Assembly: GCA_003640385.1 (NCBI GenBank) | Contig: RCAB01000061.1 | Coordinates: 124,001 to 188,000 of the forward strand | From: Setaria digitata | Lineage: Eukaryota > Nematoda > Chromadorea > Rhabditida > Setariidae | Direction: 5' to 3' | DNA length: 64,000 bases | Part shown: positions 13,401 through 26,049 of the stretch, in pieces | Position numbering within the stretch: the first letter of the stretch is position 1 | Layout of the letters: the number at the start of each line of letters is the position of its first letter | Notes under the pieces: generated by a model | Databases searched by the model: none | Seen by the model: the letters and a program-made list of their open reading frames with translations, nothing else | What the model was told of the DNA's origin: nothing | Made by a program: the position numbers and the translations under genes

Positions 13401-16400
13401 TTTAGATCGAGCAGCTTATCCAAACATTGGCTCTATCACCCTATCGCAATTTCTTGTGCGGTAAACTGGGTAAAACAGAGAAGCAACGCTTGAAAATAGC
13501 AATACAGATTTTAAAAGATGCTGGCAAGTGACTGATTAATTAATTAATTTATCAGCAATCATCATTCAATATCGGTATCTAATCAATAGCTTAGTGATTC
13601 CTTGGACTTATGATTAAAACATACACTGCTGTAAAAGAGAAAGCCAAGTGCTTTTGAACAACAATCAAAACATTCTGAACTTGGATGTGAATTGAACTTG
13701 AAATACAATTCATTGGCTTATTTCCAGGAAACAATGAATTTAATTACCGTTCACTCAGTTCTGATTTTAGATATATTGTTGCTGGATAATGTCACAAAAG
13801 ATATGAATCTGTACGACATGGCATTCATCACCGACTATTTACGAGATTGGGCAATTAAGTTGAACAGAATTGTTGTGATGGCTGCACAACCACCGACTAT
13901 TGAAATTTTGACTATGTTCCGCAAAGGTGTAGAATATTCTGTAGAAGAGATGTGGGAGAGGAGAGAGAGAGAGAGAGGGGGAAGAGAAAATTTCGGATTA
14001 AAGTCAATTTTAATACATAATGGTAAGGCATATCAGGAAAAACTAGGAGACTGTAGCTAGAGCAAAGAGTTATATGCTAGAGTAGAAAGTATTTAGCACC
14101 TCTAAAACTTCATTTCATGACTTCAGAAAGTTTGAAACTTGGAAACTTAAAATTTTGAAATGCAATCCTTACTTTACTTTTAGTGTTACTGATAGCATCT
14201 GGAAGAGTTGCATATTTCGGACCATCAAGCCATATAATGTCTTACTTTGAGGAAATTGGTTTTCCGTGTCCGCCATTCAAGAATCCATGCGATTATTACG
14301 GTTAGAAATTCGTAAAATGTCAAATTCAGAGCTTTCGTCTATTCAGTTAACTCTCTTTTTGGTAGTTAAAAATTAAATCAATTTTTAGAAGTTTATAAAA
14401 GCACCAGCATTGTTTTTATTTTTTGGCCAAGTATTTTATTTTGGTTACTATGCAAAGAAGAAGTAGGCCCCTCTTCTGCAGTGATGTAAAGTAGAATTTA
14501 AGTGGATTTACTAACTCATGATTATCTGACTTCTGAATCGTCATGGGAATCAAGAAATCGAATCAAACGACTGACTGATATTTGGAAGGAAAGGGTAGTT
14601 GATGTATGCGAGATGCAGGTAACTATCAGTGAATTATCACCAAAAGTGCGTCATGTTAGCTGTCACAGAGTTGCACTTCTCATTTACAGGTTATTTTTAT
14701 TTGAAATCTATAATTGATAATTCTAAAATAGCTCTATTGCTTCTTCTACTTATCTTAGCCTTTCAGGTTAAATTGAATCTTAAATCTTTCAGATTCAGGT
14801 AAAAATGATTCTGGCCGCTTTCACCGTCAGAGTTGAAAATACACGGAAAAAAGTTCCCGATAAAATGATAAAGCATTGAACTTTTCATTTTTACACTTCG
14901 ATTTATTCTTCTTCTGCTCCGATCTCACGTTTTAGACGTTTCTTCGAGATGTTTCTGAGCAGGCCATGGTTCTACGCCAGGGAACTGTTCTACGCATTTC
15001 TCATATCGCTTTTTGTCGGTTGTATCTTTTACGATATACCAGACGACCGACATGCTGCCATCACTACTCGTTTTGGCTTCATCATTTCCATCCTTGGAGT
15101 TTTCTTGCTTCCCAATCTTTTCATTCAGATCGAAAAAGGTACAGTTCTATCCCACTGAAATGTGATTCAAGCTTCTTCATCAGAAGGCTAACTGAGTATC
15201 TGAAAACCACTTTTTTTTAAAAGGTACTGAATTGAAGATTATTAATAAGGAGACTTGCAGTGTTTGATGAACGATCATATCTTATCGATGATATTCGAAA
15301 TCGACTCTATGATCCAACCTTTTACGTAACTGTTAAGGTGCTCTCCTCTTCGTCATTCTTTGCAAAGAATATATATGACTTTACAGGACTCTTAACCTGA
15401 GGAAGTTGAAAGTGACCCACTAACTTGGCTCATTCTACTAAGATTTTTAGTCTAATTATATCGTAGTCTGTCCTCGAAACAAGTCTTATCATTGCAGATC
15501 TTATACGACCTTCCAGTGGGAATAGTGTGTAATGCGTTGTATGCGTTACCAGCTTATTTGCTAAGTGGACTTCCGTCACGTGCTATGCTGTACTGGCCCT
15601 CTGCACTCCTTTTTACGATAATCCTTTCTATCCATGCTTTTCTTTGGCGTTACGTTACGTGGATTATAGCGTACGGTTCTTCTACGCAGATGTCTGCAAT
15701 TGCTACTACTGGTGATCATTTTACGTGGTTTGATTAAATGCCTAAAACAGATTAGTGCTATTTGAATAAATTAAAATGAAGCAACTGATAACTCTTTAAA
15801 TTAAGCCAAATGAGCTGAACTGATAACAGTTTATCACTAAGTCTGAGAGCATTTTCAGTAGTTCTGTTAAGCAGTGCTATAATACTTTCTGGCTTTCTGA
15901 TTCATCCAAATAGCTTCCCAATATTTATCAAACAGTTACATTATTATAATCCAACAAAATGCGCTGGTGGATTGTTGGCTGAAAATGAATTTCTCCGCCG
16001 GACAGTGCTAAGTGATTGGGTAAGTCTTTAATAGTTAAGTTCTTTAGTAATTAAGGATGATTTCGTTAGCAGTAATAACAATAGTAATAATTAAATTTAT
16101 AATTAATAATAATAATAAATAATAATAAGTATTGATAATAAATAATGATAATAAATAATAATGAATAATAATAATAAATACTAACAATAAATAATAATGA
16201 TAAATAATAAAATAAATAATGATAATATATAACAATAATAATAATAATGAATATAGTAAGCAACGGTAGCAGAAGTATCCTTCGTAATTCATAAATGATG
16301 AAATTTAGTGAAATTTTAAGCAAGTAATCAAGACCCAATTTTGAACTGAAATTTTCATTTCTCATCGTTTCTTTGGAAGTGAACCGTTTAAAAATCATAC

Positions 16401-16903
16401 AAAATATTTACCATATATGGAAAATGAAAATTGTGGCCTAATTTCAGTTTTTTGAAATAGTAACTGGGAGTTCGATCGATTATAGCAATATCACAGAATT
16501 ATTAATTGGCTGTGAACGGAGGCAAATTCTAGCAAAGAAAATTAAAAATGTAAAACTTTTCTATAATTCAGTAGGTGAAGCAGAAAGGTAAAGATGCAAT
16601 CAGTGAAAATGTTAATACATTTGGTGATTTGTTTACCTTGAATATAAAAATCAATCAGCAGCTGTTATCTGTTTATCGAATATTCATTGATTACAGATAC
16701 CGATTTACATTGCTTCACACTGTTCGAGAATTCGAGGATCGCAAGCTTTATACTTCTCAGGATTATCACCTGCAACGGTAGCATCATCTGGAGAGCAGCT
16801 CCGTGAAGCTATTCTTATTTATCTTATTTGGTTTTTTGCACTTTTTCTAATGCTTTCACTAGTTGTTCGTTGTAAGCATAGGTCACACAACAGATCTCGC
16901 TAG
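10421..16903 (+). CDS. ABCG half-transporter with degenerate nucleotide-binding domain
   Basis: Spliced ABCG5/8-like gene. Exons: 10421-10582, 11241-about 11371, 12642-12761, 12862-13019, 13117-13337, 13406-13523, 13771-13926, 14184-14300, 14503-14618, 14936-15138, 15261-15337, 15498-15711, 15859-16019, 16448-16549, 16697-16903 (TAG). One or two short exons near 11400-12600 and 14620-14935 are unplaced. The ATPase half precedes six hydrophobic segments in 14936-16903, the usual ABCG order. The family's GFPCP..NPCDYY and VDLLTHD blocks are present. The catalytic motifs are not: Walker A is MAVLYTTESEMRVLL, the Q-loop AYVNTSD, the signature KLGKTEKQRL, Walker B ILLLDNVTKDMN (Glu to Asn) and the H-loop MAAQPP. 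The membrane half looks intact, so a regulatory or scaffold partner of another half-transporter is plausible. The intron after 13523 uses a GC donor; the acceptor at 14502 is TTTAAG. Confidence 0.87.
16075..16255. repeat. TAA/ATA trinucleotide microsatellite in an intron
   Basis: Imperfect (TAA)n tract inside the ABCG intron 16020-16447. It produces long but meaningless I/Y/L-rich open frames on the minus strand. Similar in kind to the tract at 7284-7404. Confidence 0.9.
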
Positions 16904-19246
16904 AGGTCATTCTACTTCTCAAGACTACTTGTAAACAGCTGATAATATTAGACAAGACAGTGGATCACTTATTTAGAAGAATTTTTCACTCCGTTATTTG
17001 CAATCAAAGTATGAAAAAGTTAGGGTTATATTTTGAAGTACGTATGATTTGAAAATGTTTGAATAAATTTTAGTTTTTAAAACTATATTAGTAAAAACTG
17101 AAGAATAAGTCATGTTGATTAGTGAAAAATTTAAATCTAATTTTCGGACGTTTTCTTACCAATAATTTGAGAATAATATAAAGTGGAAAGTTTTATATTC
17201 AATGTACTACTATCAAACTTTGTGATGTATAAGAGAAAGATCACTTACAACTGCATGGCAGTTGATCTAGAACAGTTCAATTCAGTGTTATCTAAAGCTT
17301 TTATTTCCGTAAGTACGGAGAGTATTAATTAGTATTAAGCAAATTTTTGGCCTTCTCAGTCCAATATTTCATTAGCAGGAGTTATAAAATCTCTTCGTTA
17401 AAAAAACAGATTTCTCGAAAAAAAAAAAAAATTAATGCAGTTCTAAATGAGTGTAGTGAATGCAATGAGACCGTGGTACCTCATTTTTCAATATGGATGG
17501 CAAATTATTACTGCTTCTTATATTCTTTTGAATTTAGTCATTCCAACGAATTGTAAAAATTAGAATCTTATTCACTTTCATTTACATTTACTGAGAAAGC
17601 AAATTAAAATAAGACTGACTGACCTGGAAAAATGAGAAATGAAAACAAATCCGTTCTAAAATTTAAGTGGCAAATATTTAAGAATATCTTGAACAATCTG
17701 TTTCGATGCCTTCACGTTTGACTGAAACATTACTGACCGAAGTATTTCGCCCCGTTTCTATTCCAGCTAATCCAAAAAATCTATTCATTTCCACTTTTTC
17801 ACTTTTCTGTCTTAAATTAAATAAAGTCGCAAATTTTTAGAAATATATTAAATTATTTATTTTGATAGTGATCTGAAAACAGCAAATAAGTGCTGTTTTT
17901 TATTTTTTTCTCGTGATGGATTTTTTATTTGTTTTATATGCAATTATTTAAGTTTAATGTTTTGGAATTTCCGAGCCGTGCAATTAATATTATTTTTAAA
18001 ATAAAATAAAAAAAGACTACCACAAAAATTGATTAAAACAGCAAAATAAGGCAACTTCTCCAAAGTTAAAAACCACAATTAAAGCGTTACATGGATATGA
18101 AAAGGACAGCAAAATAAAAAAAGGTGAATAAAGGGTGAAATTAATTTTTAGAAATTGAATAGTAATTTATCATGATTGTAAGATAAGAGTGGAAATGAGC
18201 ATATTATTTGTGCTTAACAACAAACAAATGAAAACTACGAAATTTGGAATTTCTGGAAGCCTGCGGTTTGATATTCATAGGGACTATTTGTAATTTGATC
18301 AAGGAAAGAATAACAGTATGTGCAACATAGAATATCATCTTTTCTATGAGAAATAAAAAGGTGATAAGACAATTAATGATGCCATTATCGTCATCATTTA
18401 CTAACTTTATGTGATTGAAAAGAATGGATTTTGTATTGCTATTCCTAGAACCCTTTCTCGACATTTCAGCTTATTCTCGAGCACAATAGAATGGTATAAT
18501 GATCATCGAAATCATTTTCAGATCTTCTCTTATATGCCATAGGTGCTAATAATGACATGTTCTTTACGACATATGTACCTGTCGCTGATGTCAACGTAAG
18601 CCAATTCCCGAGATGTCAAAGGTCATGACTATATTGGACATGTTTTTTGTTGTCCTCTGTACAGCAACTTTTCCATTTTCTGGCTGACTTCTGGCGAACC
18701 AAATCCCCTTTTATTTACTGCATTTCTCTTTAAATTAGACAAGCACCACTCGTACTTTCCTTTTTTGGAAGATGGAATTTTTTAAGAAGATGATCAGTAA
18801 TCGATTTAATAATTCTTTTCCGATGCTTTCTATTCTCATGATTTAAGCACAGTTTAACTTTAAAAAAATCCGACTAGTTGAGAGTTACACTATGAACTAT
18901 AAATTTTAATCAAATTTAAACCTTACAGTAATGCTTTATGTGCCACCTGCAGCATTCGAAAGGTGCCTTCTATGCTCTAAAATCAAATAAACAAAGCATG
19001 AAGCTCAGCACAGAGGTAATAGGCAGCAATAAGTGAATGATGAAAAGGAATTTCGACTAACTTTCATTCTCCTGCTTTCACTTCAAACACCTACTATAAG
19101 CTCTAACAGTAAAGAAAAAAAAAAAAAAAAAAAGAACGAAAGACACGTAATAAATCTCATTTATCAAAAAAAAACCCAAAACATGTAAATTACGATATGT
19201 CACTAATGAATACATATGTTGCACAACCGAAATTATCGGTGGAAAA
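16904..19246. other. Intergenic between convergent genes, AT-rich
   Basis: About 2.3 kb between the 3' ends of the second ABCG gene (+) and COG4 (-), presumably holding both 3' UTRs. A-runs (for example near 19113-19134) and short open frames without domains are all that is visible. Confidence 0.6.
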
Positions 19247-22200
19247 TTAGAATGAAGCATTTTTGATGGCATCAGAAGGCAAATCAATTCGCAACGCGAG
19301 TGCTTTCACTGCTTCATCACTTGTTAACATAAGATTATGGTGCTGTAACTGATGGAAACATTCTTCTGCCTCTCCAACACTGTCCACATTTATTATCGAC
19401 ACTATCTAAAATGTAAAAAAGATGAAGGCCAATATTTCAGGAATATTTTGAAGTTATAAGGCTAATAATCAAATGATTTTAATACTTTTTCTGTATGAAC
19501 AATTTGAAAGAAACAGATATAAATGTAACGTTTTAAAGTTCGAATTCTCATAAGGGTTATCTTATCCAATAAAAATTCCAGAATATTCAATTCTGATAAG
19601 AAAAATTGGAAACTGAAAAACACCTGAGATAGCCTTGCACATTTCTCACGTACAATCCAACCAGCAATATTGGTTAAGTATGAGCTCAACGAACGAAAGT
19701 CCTTGTCAAGCTGCAAACCACCAAGCCGATTGTACACGCTTTTCATTATAACACGCTCAAATTGCACAGAAACTTCAACACAAACTGCCACCAGCAACTC
19801 CTTCAATTATTTTTTTTTTAGAAATTTTAAAAGAACGTTTAATAAATTTAAGTTCTCTTAATATTACCGAAAAACCATTCTTTCCCTTTTCTACAACATT
19901 TTTCAAAATATTACCTGATAATTAATAGGAACAAGTAATGGTTCGAATGTTGCCAATTGACGATCAAGTGTTGCAATGAAGTTATTTATAAACGGATCGT
20001 CTGCTTCAAAATCAGCGAATTCGCCCTCAGATGGAGTATGAGTAACACTCAGATAAAGCTCCATACTAAACAGACAACTTGCTTTAGTTTATTTGTCATT
20101 AAATAACATGAAAATCCTAATTTCACCAAAATCGAATCTTTCAGTGCATAAATAACTAAACAAAATTGCAATGTGAGAAATATTGGAAAAAAAAAGTACA
20201 CAGGCTTCAGCCTGGGTCGAAATGCCGCTGCGCATAATTTATCAACGCCAATATTTGCAGAGCTGTCGAATTTTCGGACTAAATCGTCCAACTGGCTGAT
20301 TGCATTTTCTAATTTGCCTTTATCGAGTTCGCTCACCTAAAACAAAATGATTCCTAGAGAAAAAAAGCAAACGAAAAGCTGATGCTAACTGCTTCATCAG
20401 TACATGCTTCGCATACACCTAACTTAACCAGCTTAAGTATTTCTTCACTTCCTTCTCTTTTTTTTCCCTGGCAAAAATTTGATAATCTCCACAGCGAAAA
20501 ACTTAAAGACCAATACTTCGTTTAGGTGCTTTTCAAAATCTTCTGCCAATCCTTTCTTCAATGTTTTTGTACATTCTGCAGACGCACGAACGTTATTCAA
20601 AGAAGTCAAGAAAATCTAAAAAAAAAAAACAAAGATTATGGTGTATTATTAATTAGGAATTGTATATTATGTATTCGTACCATATCGTGAGCAAAAAAAG
20701 AAAAAAGTTTGGTGATCAGTTAGAGTCCGTTAGGACGACAAAGATTATTTATAAAATATTGAACTACGTCTTGAAAATACAAAGCGAAACAACATTCTAT
20801 GAACGTATTAAATAATATACAAAAATTTTGGAAATTCATAAGCACTTTAGGAAGAATTACTTCTTTCTGCTTTTCAGGTCCAGAATCCGCTACCATTTTC
20901 CTGTGTTGTATAACGTTATACGCTGTTTGCGCCGTTTGATATGCTTCAGCAGTCCAACCTGCGCCTGGATAACCACTCTGAATATCGGATTCGATTAAGA
21001 TCCCTTCATCAGCATAAAGAGCTTTGGATTTATAAGTCATATGAAATATAAAAATACTTACTTTAATTCCCTGAAATATATATTTCAAAAAATCTGCCTC
21101 TAAAGCAGTCACACCATTATTCAAAACAGCACATGTGCAATCCACTGACGATGAACTAAGAGAACGTCTCACGCATTTGCGGATAATGAAAAACACATCA
21201 TCAAGCATAGAGCTGGAATTGTCTGTTAATTAAAAGTCTAGGAATTAAGACCTTTCTTGAAATTGTTAATCCAATATCCACGAAATAAAATAACTTAATA
21301 CGAAGTAATCCTCGATGAACATGATTAGGTAGAAAGAAAAATGAAAAGAAAGTTGGATACTGAAAGCAGGAGAATGTATCCTACCAAATATTTCAGCAAA
21401 GTAAAAGTTTAGTATGAAGTAATTAACAACCAGTCAAAAAGAAAAACGAAGTATATTTTAACAAAAATGTTTTTGTGGTGATTTTTTCCATTTTTTTTTT
21501 TTTTTTGATTTTTTCGTGATGAAAAATTAAAATTTTTAATAAATAGTTCAATACCTTGTTAAACTGTCAGCTTCTTTTAAATCCATAGTCATTGCTTTTG
21601 CTACCGATTCAGTCATATAAAATTGCTCCATAAGAATGTATTGACCCAAGAGCTCCTAAAATTGGAAAGGCACTGAAATACTCGCTAAATAAGATTATTT
21701 CCTGCCATGAAAATTTACAAAACTAAAACGATAGTTAGGATAAAAAAAGCATGAAATCAAACGCAATTAAAAATACCTGTATTCTTGTACCAAGACCTGA
21801 CCGCAGAACTAAATCCTCCAATTTGCTATCTCTTTCACGTTTCTGTTTTGTTCGTACTTCTTCCGAAAGCCGCTTATCCTCATCCGTCATCTGATCAACA
21901 TCTGATTCATTTTGCTACAAAATTCCACTACATCTCTCTTGCAGTAGCACATCCGGTATTCACAAATTATTACGTTAATCCTTTCTTACATGATAGTTGA
22001 GTTAGAGTGTTTGGAATCACTCCAAACAGGAGTTTGTTCGAAGTTCTATAGAAGAGACGTCTTTTAAAATAGCAATAAAAAGTTTAAATCCAACTTTATA
22101 GCCATCATACCTGCTCATCTGTTTTCATATTAGCTGTATTCAGCCGTCTCCTTAGGTACCGCCAGTAAAGATGAGTTCTAGTATGCATCAGTGTCACTTC

Positions 22201-25200
22201 GGACAACAGAACGTCTAACTCCAAGGCATCGACTTTATCTAAAAATAAAAAGAGTTACTGAAGTCTGTTAATAAGGAGATGAGAAGACAAAATAAAAACT
22301 TATCGAATGCAAAAACAATTAGTACGGATAGTTTGCAATTTTCACAATGATACTACATATTCCTTCTTTATGATCTATTTTAACAATTCGGTGACTAATG
22401 GCATAAATGAAACTATTTCCGAACTATGTTTTAAAATCAAAATTTCGAAAAAGATATTTGAATATAGTAAAGATGTGAAAATCAAACAAAAGTTCTAATA
22501 GCAATAAACAACAAACTTTTGCTTCATCTATGCTCATTATTTGTTTGAAAAAAAGACCAGTAAGCCGGGAAGTATGACAACCTAACAAATATTTGTCTGA
22601 GCTTCTCGTTATTTTTTCAACCATTCTTGCTTTACTACTGAACTGTCTGTTTTTGATAAATGCATCAATGATCCGCTCAGCCTCCTTGTCACATTCCTTC
22701 TGGAAAGTATCATCTCTTCTTACTTATCTAGAAGCATGTTGTTTATTAGCCTATACTTTACATTATTTTCCTTTACGATTCTTCGTTCGCCAAATTCAAA
22801 AATTTGTCTATTTAAAAAAAAAAAAAAATAATGTTAATAACCTGCAATATTTCAATTAATGCTACCAACTTATCCGGACCATATGAGGAATCAATCAGCG
22901 GCTCATACACCTGTATTTCACGAGCTATTCCTGAAACCGATTAAACTGTTTTATGTGCAACAAATCAGATTTCATCAAACAAATTTAACTCCGTCACAAA
23001 CAAGAATTTTAACACATCCAATTTTGAATTTACCTTCAAAAAGCATTGTTAATGCATCCGCATAAAGCACACTTATTCTTTTATCATCTGTACCGCCGGC
23101 TAACATCACCTTCAAAAAGATTTAGTAATCAAAAGCCAGATAGAAATGTGGAAATTTTCCGACTTCGCATCAATCTAACGGTATTTATATGATTCGCTCA
23201 TATCTTTAAATGTTATGCTTGTTCAGTGCACTGGAAGTAAAGTATTAACAAAAAATCTCCTTTTGTCCTTTATAAAATTGTAATGTTTAATTTTTCTTTT
23301 TTTTGAAAAATTTATTAAAATTTGAGGTGTCTGGATATTTTAAATCAAACCATTTCTTACAAATGACAGCAACACAACTAACAAACTCTTTAGTAATAAA
23401 TTATTCATTCTAAATGTTTCCTTCAAACAAGATATTACACAGAAGTTGTCGGAAAACCTTTACTCATAATAAATATTTAAGAAATGAAAGCTCACTTTAT
23501 AATTCTGCTCAGCAAATTTACGGATTTCAGTACACAGGTAATCGCCAATTCGTTGAATACCCTTCGCATGTTCATTCAGTAATGGAAACAGTTTGAAAAA
23601 TCTTTGGATCGAAGCAACATCACTCTCTTCAACGGCCTGAAAAAATTAGTAAAGGTGAATTTTCATTAAAAAAAGAAAGAAATGGAAAGATAATGAAGGG
23701 AAAAGTACTTTAATCACTATGATATAAGAGAATGAGTAATATAATTCTGCATGGAATGTTGAAAGGTATCTCTAGGCAATAAGATTTCAATGTTAAATTT
23801 TTGACTGCTTTGCCAATACACTTATTTTATCATACAGAAATAACATTGGTTTCACTAATAAAAAATATTTAATCTTTTCTTCTCTCTTTACAATAATGAA
23901 CAACAGACGAAAAGAGAAAAAAAAGAGGAATATTAAAAGCTACTTGATCGAAACGTTTTTCGATTAGTGATTTCATTTCATCAGCTGCTTCCCGTAAAAC
24001 TTCATAACTCTTTCCCATAGATTGGTCCGTATCTGTAAAGAAAGATCATTCTAAAACAACTGAAGAAAATCTTAAACATTAATCTTTGTCAGCAGAAGTC
24101 AGTTTGCATAGTTGCTTACCTTTTGTTTCTCCTTGATCACCCATCTGAAAAACTGCTGTATCCAATGTCAAAAACTTATGGATGTGTCTAGCAGCTAACT
24201 CATAATCCTCTTGTTCTATCGCACAACGCACACCATCAGCACAAGTACGCAAATCCATTAAATCACTGACCCGCTGCAAGCATTCGACTACCCTACCTTT
24301 TGCTACATCTAGTGCCATGACCTGAAGATAATACTGTTCAAAACTATTAAACTAAATAAAAATAACATTACTTCTGCTAAAATGAGATCAAAGGCTTAAA
24401 AAATATTAATAAACTACTACATAACTTCATTAATCCTATTTCCTTTCCTCCCCTGAAACATTACAGCAATTAAGATCCAAAAAATGTGCATTACCTTACT
24501 TGAAATACTATCCGCTAAGCCGGAAATCATCTTCAGTTTACTAGCAAGCTGTTTGGTATCAGATTCAACCAAAGTCNAGATCCAAAAAATGTGCATTACC
24601 TTACTTGAAATACTATCCGCTAAGCCAGAAATCATCTTCAGTTTACTAGCAAGCTGTTTGGTATCAGATTCAACCAAAGTCATCTGATTCTTGAGACGAG
24701 TGACTGCCAAATTAAATGGCAAAGAGAAGTTCGAGCCGGTAGAGTGTTCTGCAAAGTATTGTCTTATACATCAAATCTTTTCTTTTCCAATCAGGACAAA
24801 ACTGAAATATCGTTATAACCAAATACCTTCACTANGTTCGTAAAATCTTTTCCAATCAGGACAAAACTGAAATATCGTTATAACCAAATACCTTCACTAA
24901 CAGAAGTTTTATGTAGTACTTCTTCCAAGTTCTTAATTAGTATTTCCTCTTCCTCTATTTTTTCTATCATCTGATTCCTGTAAAAAATCAACCAGTAGTA
25001 AATATACTTTCTCACTTAAACAAAAAGAAACAATAATTCTAATAATTGCTTTACACCTCAAAGTGGACAGCGTTGTGTCGAAATCAAACTGAAGGTCTTT
25101 TGGTCGTTTTGGTTTCGACTGCAATGAACTGTTTGAAATACCGACTGAAACAAACAACAATTAAGTTTCTTCTTTTCCAATCACATGCGATAGGTACTGC

Positions 25201-25463
25201 TCTAGCAACAGTTTTTACTACTTTAAACCATTAATTCTGGATACTTTATTTATTAAGTTTCATATATTCGGTCAATTGAATTACATACAAATAGTTCTAA
25301 AAAAGAGTTAAATTTATCACATTTTAAAAACAACAATTCATATAACAATGACTGGAAATTAAAACTCACCGTTAAATGTTGTCATGTCGTTCCATTTGCT
25401 GTATTTAATATTTGCAGATCGGGAATCTACATAAATGCCATCACGGGCTGTCACAGATTGCAT
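19247..25463 (-). CDS. COG4: Conserved oligomeric Golgi complex subunit 4
   Basis: COG4 is a lobe A subunit of the COG tether, which captures vesicles for retrograde transport within the Golgi. At least 17 minus-strand exons follow the family order. The start is ATG at 25461-25463; then 25370-25463, 25057-25144, 24892-24977, 24600-24748 and 24120-24321, all phase-checked, and further exons near 23.95-24.03, 23.50-23.64, 23.04-23.12, 22.86-22.93, 22.62-22.71, 22.11-22.24, 21.78-21.93, 21.56-21.66, 21.06-21.21, 20.86-21.00, 20.2-20.6 and 19.6-20.07 kb. The last exon is 19247-19405. Diagnostic blocks are [69 protein letters not shown] and the terminal ALRIDLPSD. No residue loss was noticed. Two single-N joins with duplicated flanks (24473-24681, 24781-24899) disturb introns here; the exons can still be read. 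Confidence 0.95.
24473..24681. repeat. Unmerged contig overlap around N 24577
   Basis: Bases 24473-24576 and 24578-24681 are the same 104-base sequence with one visible G/A difference, separated by a single N. Both copies carry the end of the same COG4 exon. This is best explained as two contig ends joined without merging. Confidence 0.88.
24781..24899. repeat. Unmerged contig overlap around N 24835
   Basis: A 54-base sequence occurs at 24781-24834 and again at 24846-24899, separated by N and eleven bases. The right copy includes the 3' edge of a COG4 exon (24892 onward) and its donor. Confidence 0.85.
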
Positions 25464-25676
25464 GATTGGTGAGTTTTTTTTAGTGCGAGAAAAACCTGAA
25501 CAAGTAAGTCATATATGCAAAACGCTGCAATTCACAAGAACAGTTCTTCAATTTGACGAATTCAAAACTTTGGCTACCTCCCTCCATACAGTCACATTCG
25601 TCGAGAAAGGATTAAACGAGAAATTCGGTTCGAACAGTACTCATTATATTCATCACAATATAAATATAGTACTTAC

Positions 25677-25826
25677 ACAAACATTAGCGTAATAATGAGA
25701 ATGTTCCACAGGGCAATGAATACTCGAAAAGAACGCAACGACTGGAAAAAATCTCGTAATCGATCAGTGACTGAACGGTCTTCACCTTCAATAATTACAA
25801 AAGAGCCGAAATTATTTCCTTTGGAC
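25677..25826 (-). CDS. Unassigned internal exon with a membrane segment
   Basis: A 150-base minus-strand segment bounded by a TTTTCAG acceptor and a GTAAGT donor, open in one frame (phase 2 in, phase 2 out). It reads FGSFVIIEGEDRSVTDRLR, then a hydrophobic stretch FIALWNILIITLMFV that could be a transmembrane helix. No family was recognised. It lies 5' of the COG4 start on the same strand. Neighbouring exons were not found, so it may belong to a small membrane-protein gene or be a chance open stretch. Confidence 0.35.
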
Positions 25827-26049
25827 CTGAAAAGAATTTATAGCACCATCTATGAGATACAAATTTGACACAAAACAGATGAAGCTGTTTTATAAATTTG
25901 CTCTCAGAGACTGAAAATGAAGACAAACCATCACTGGGACATTTCTCAAACACAATTTAAGATTTACAATTTGAAATTTATAACTGCAAAAGCGTTCAGC
26001 AGTAAAGTTGAGGAAATAATCAATTCAGAAAGCATCTCCGATCACTTCT

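Noticed and set aside
16044..16398. Two minus-strand I/Y/L-rich ORFs
   Set aside because: Translation of the TAA microsatellite inside an ABCG intron.
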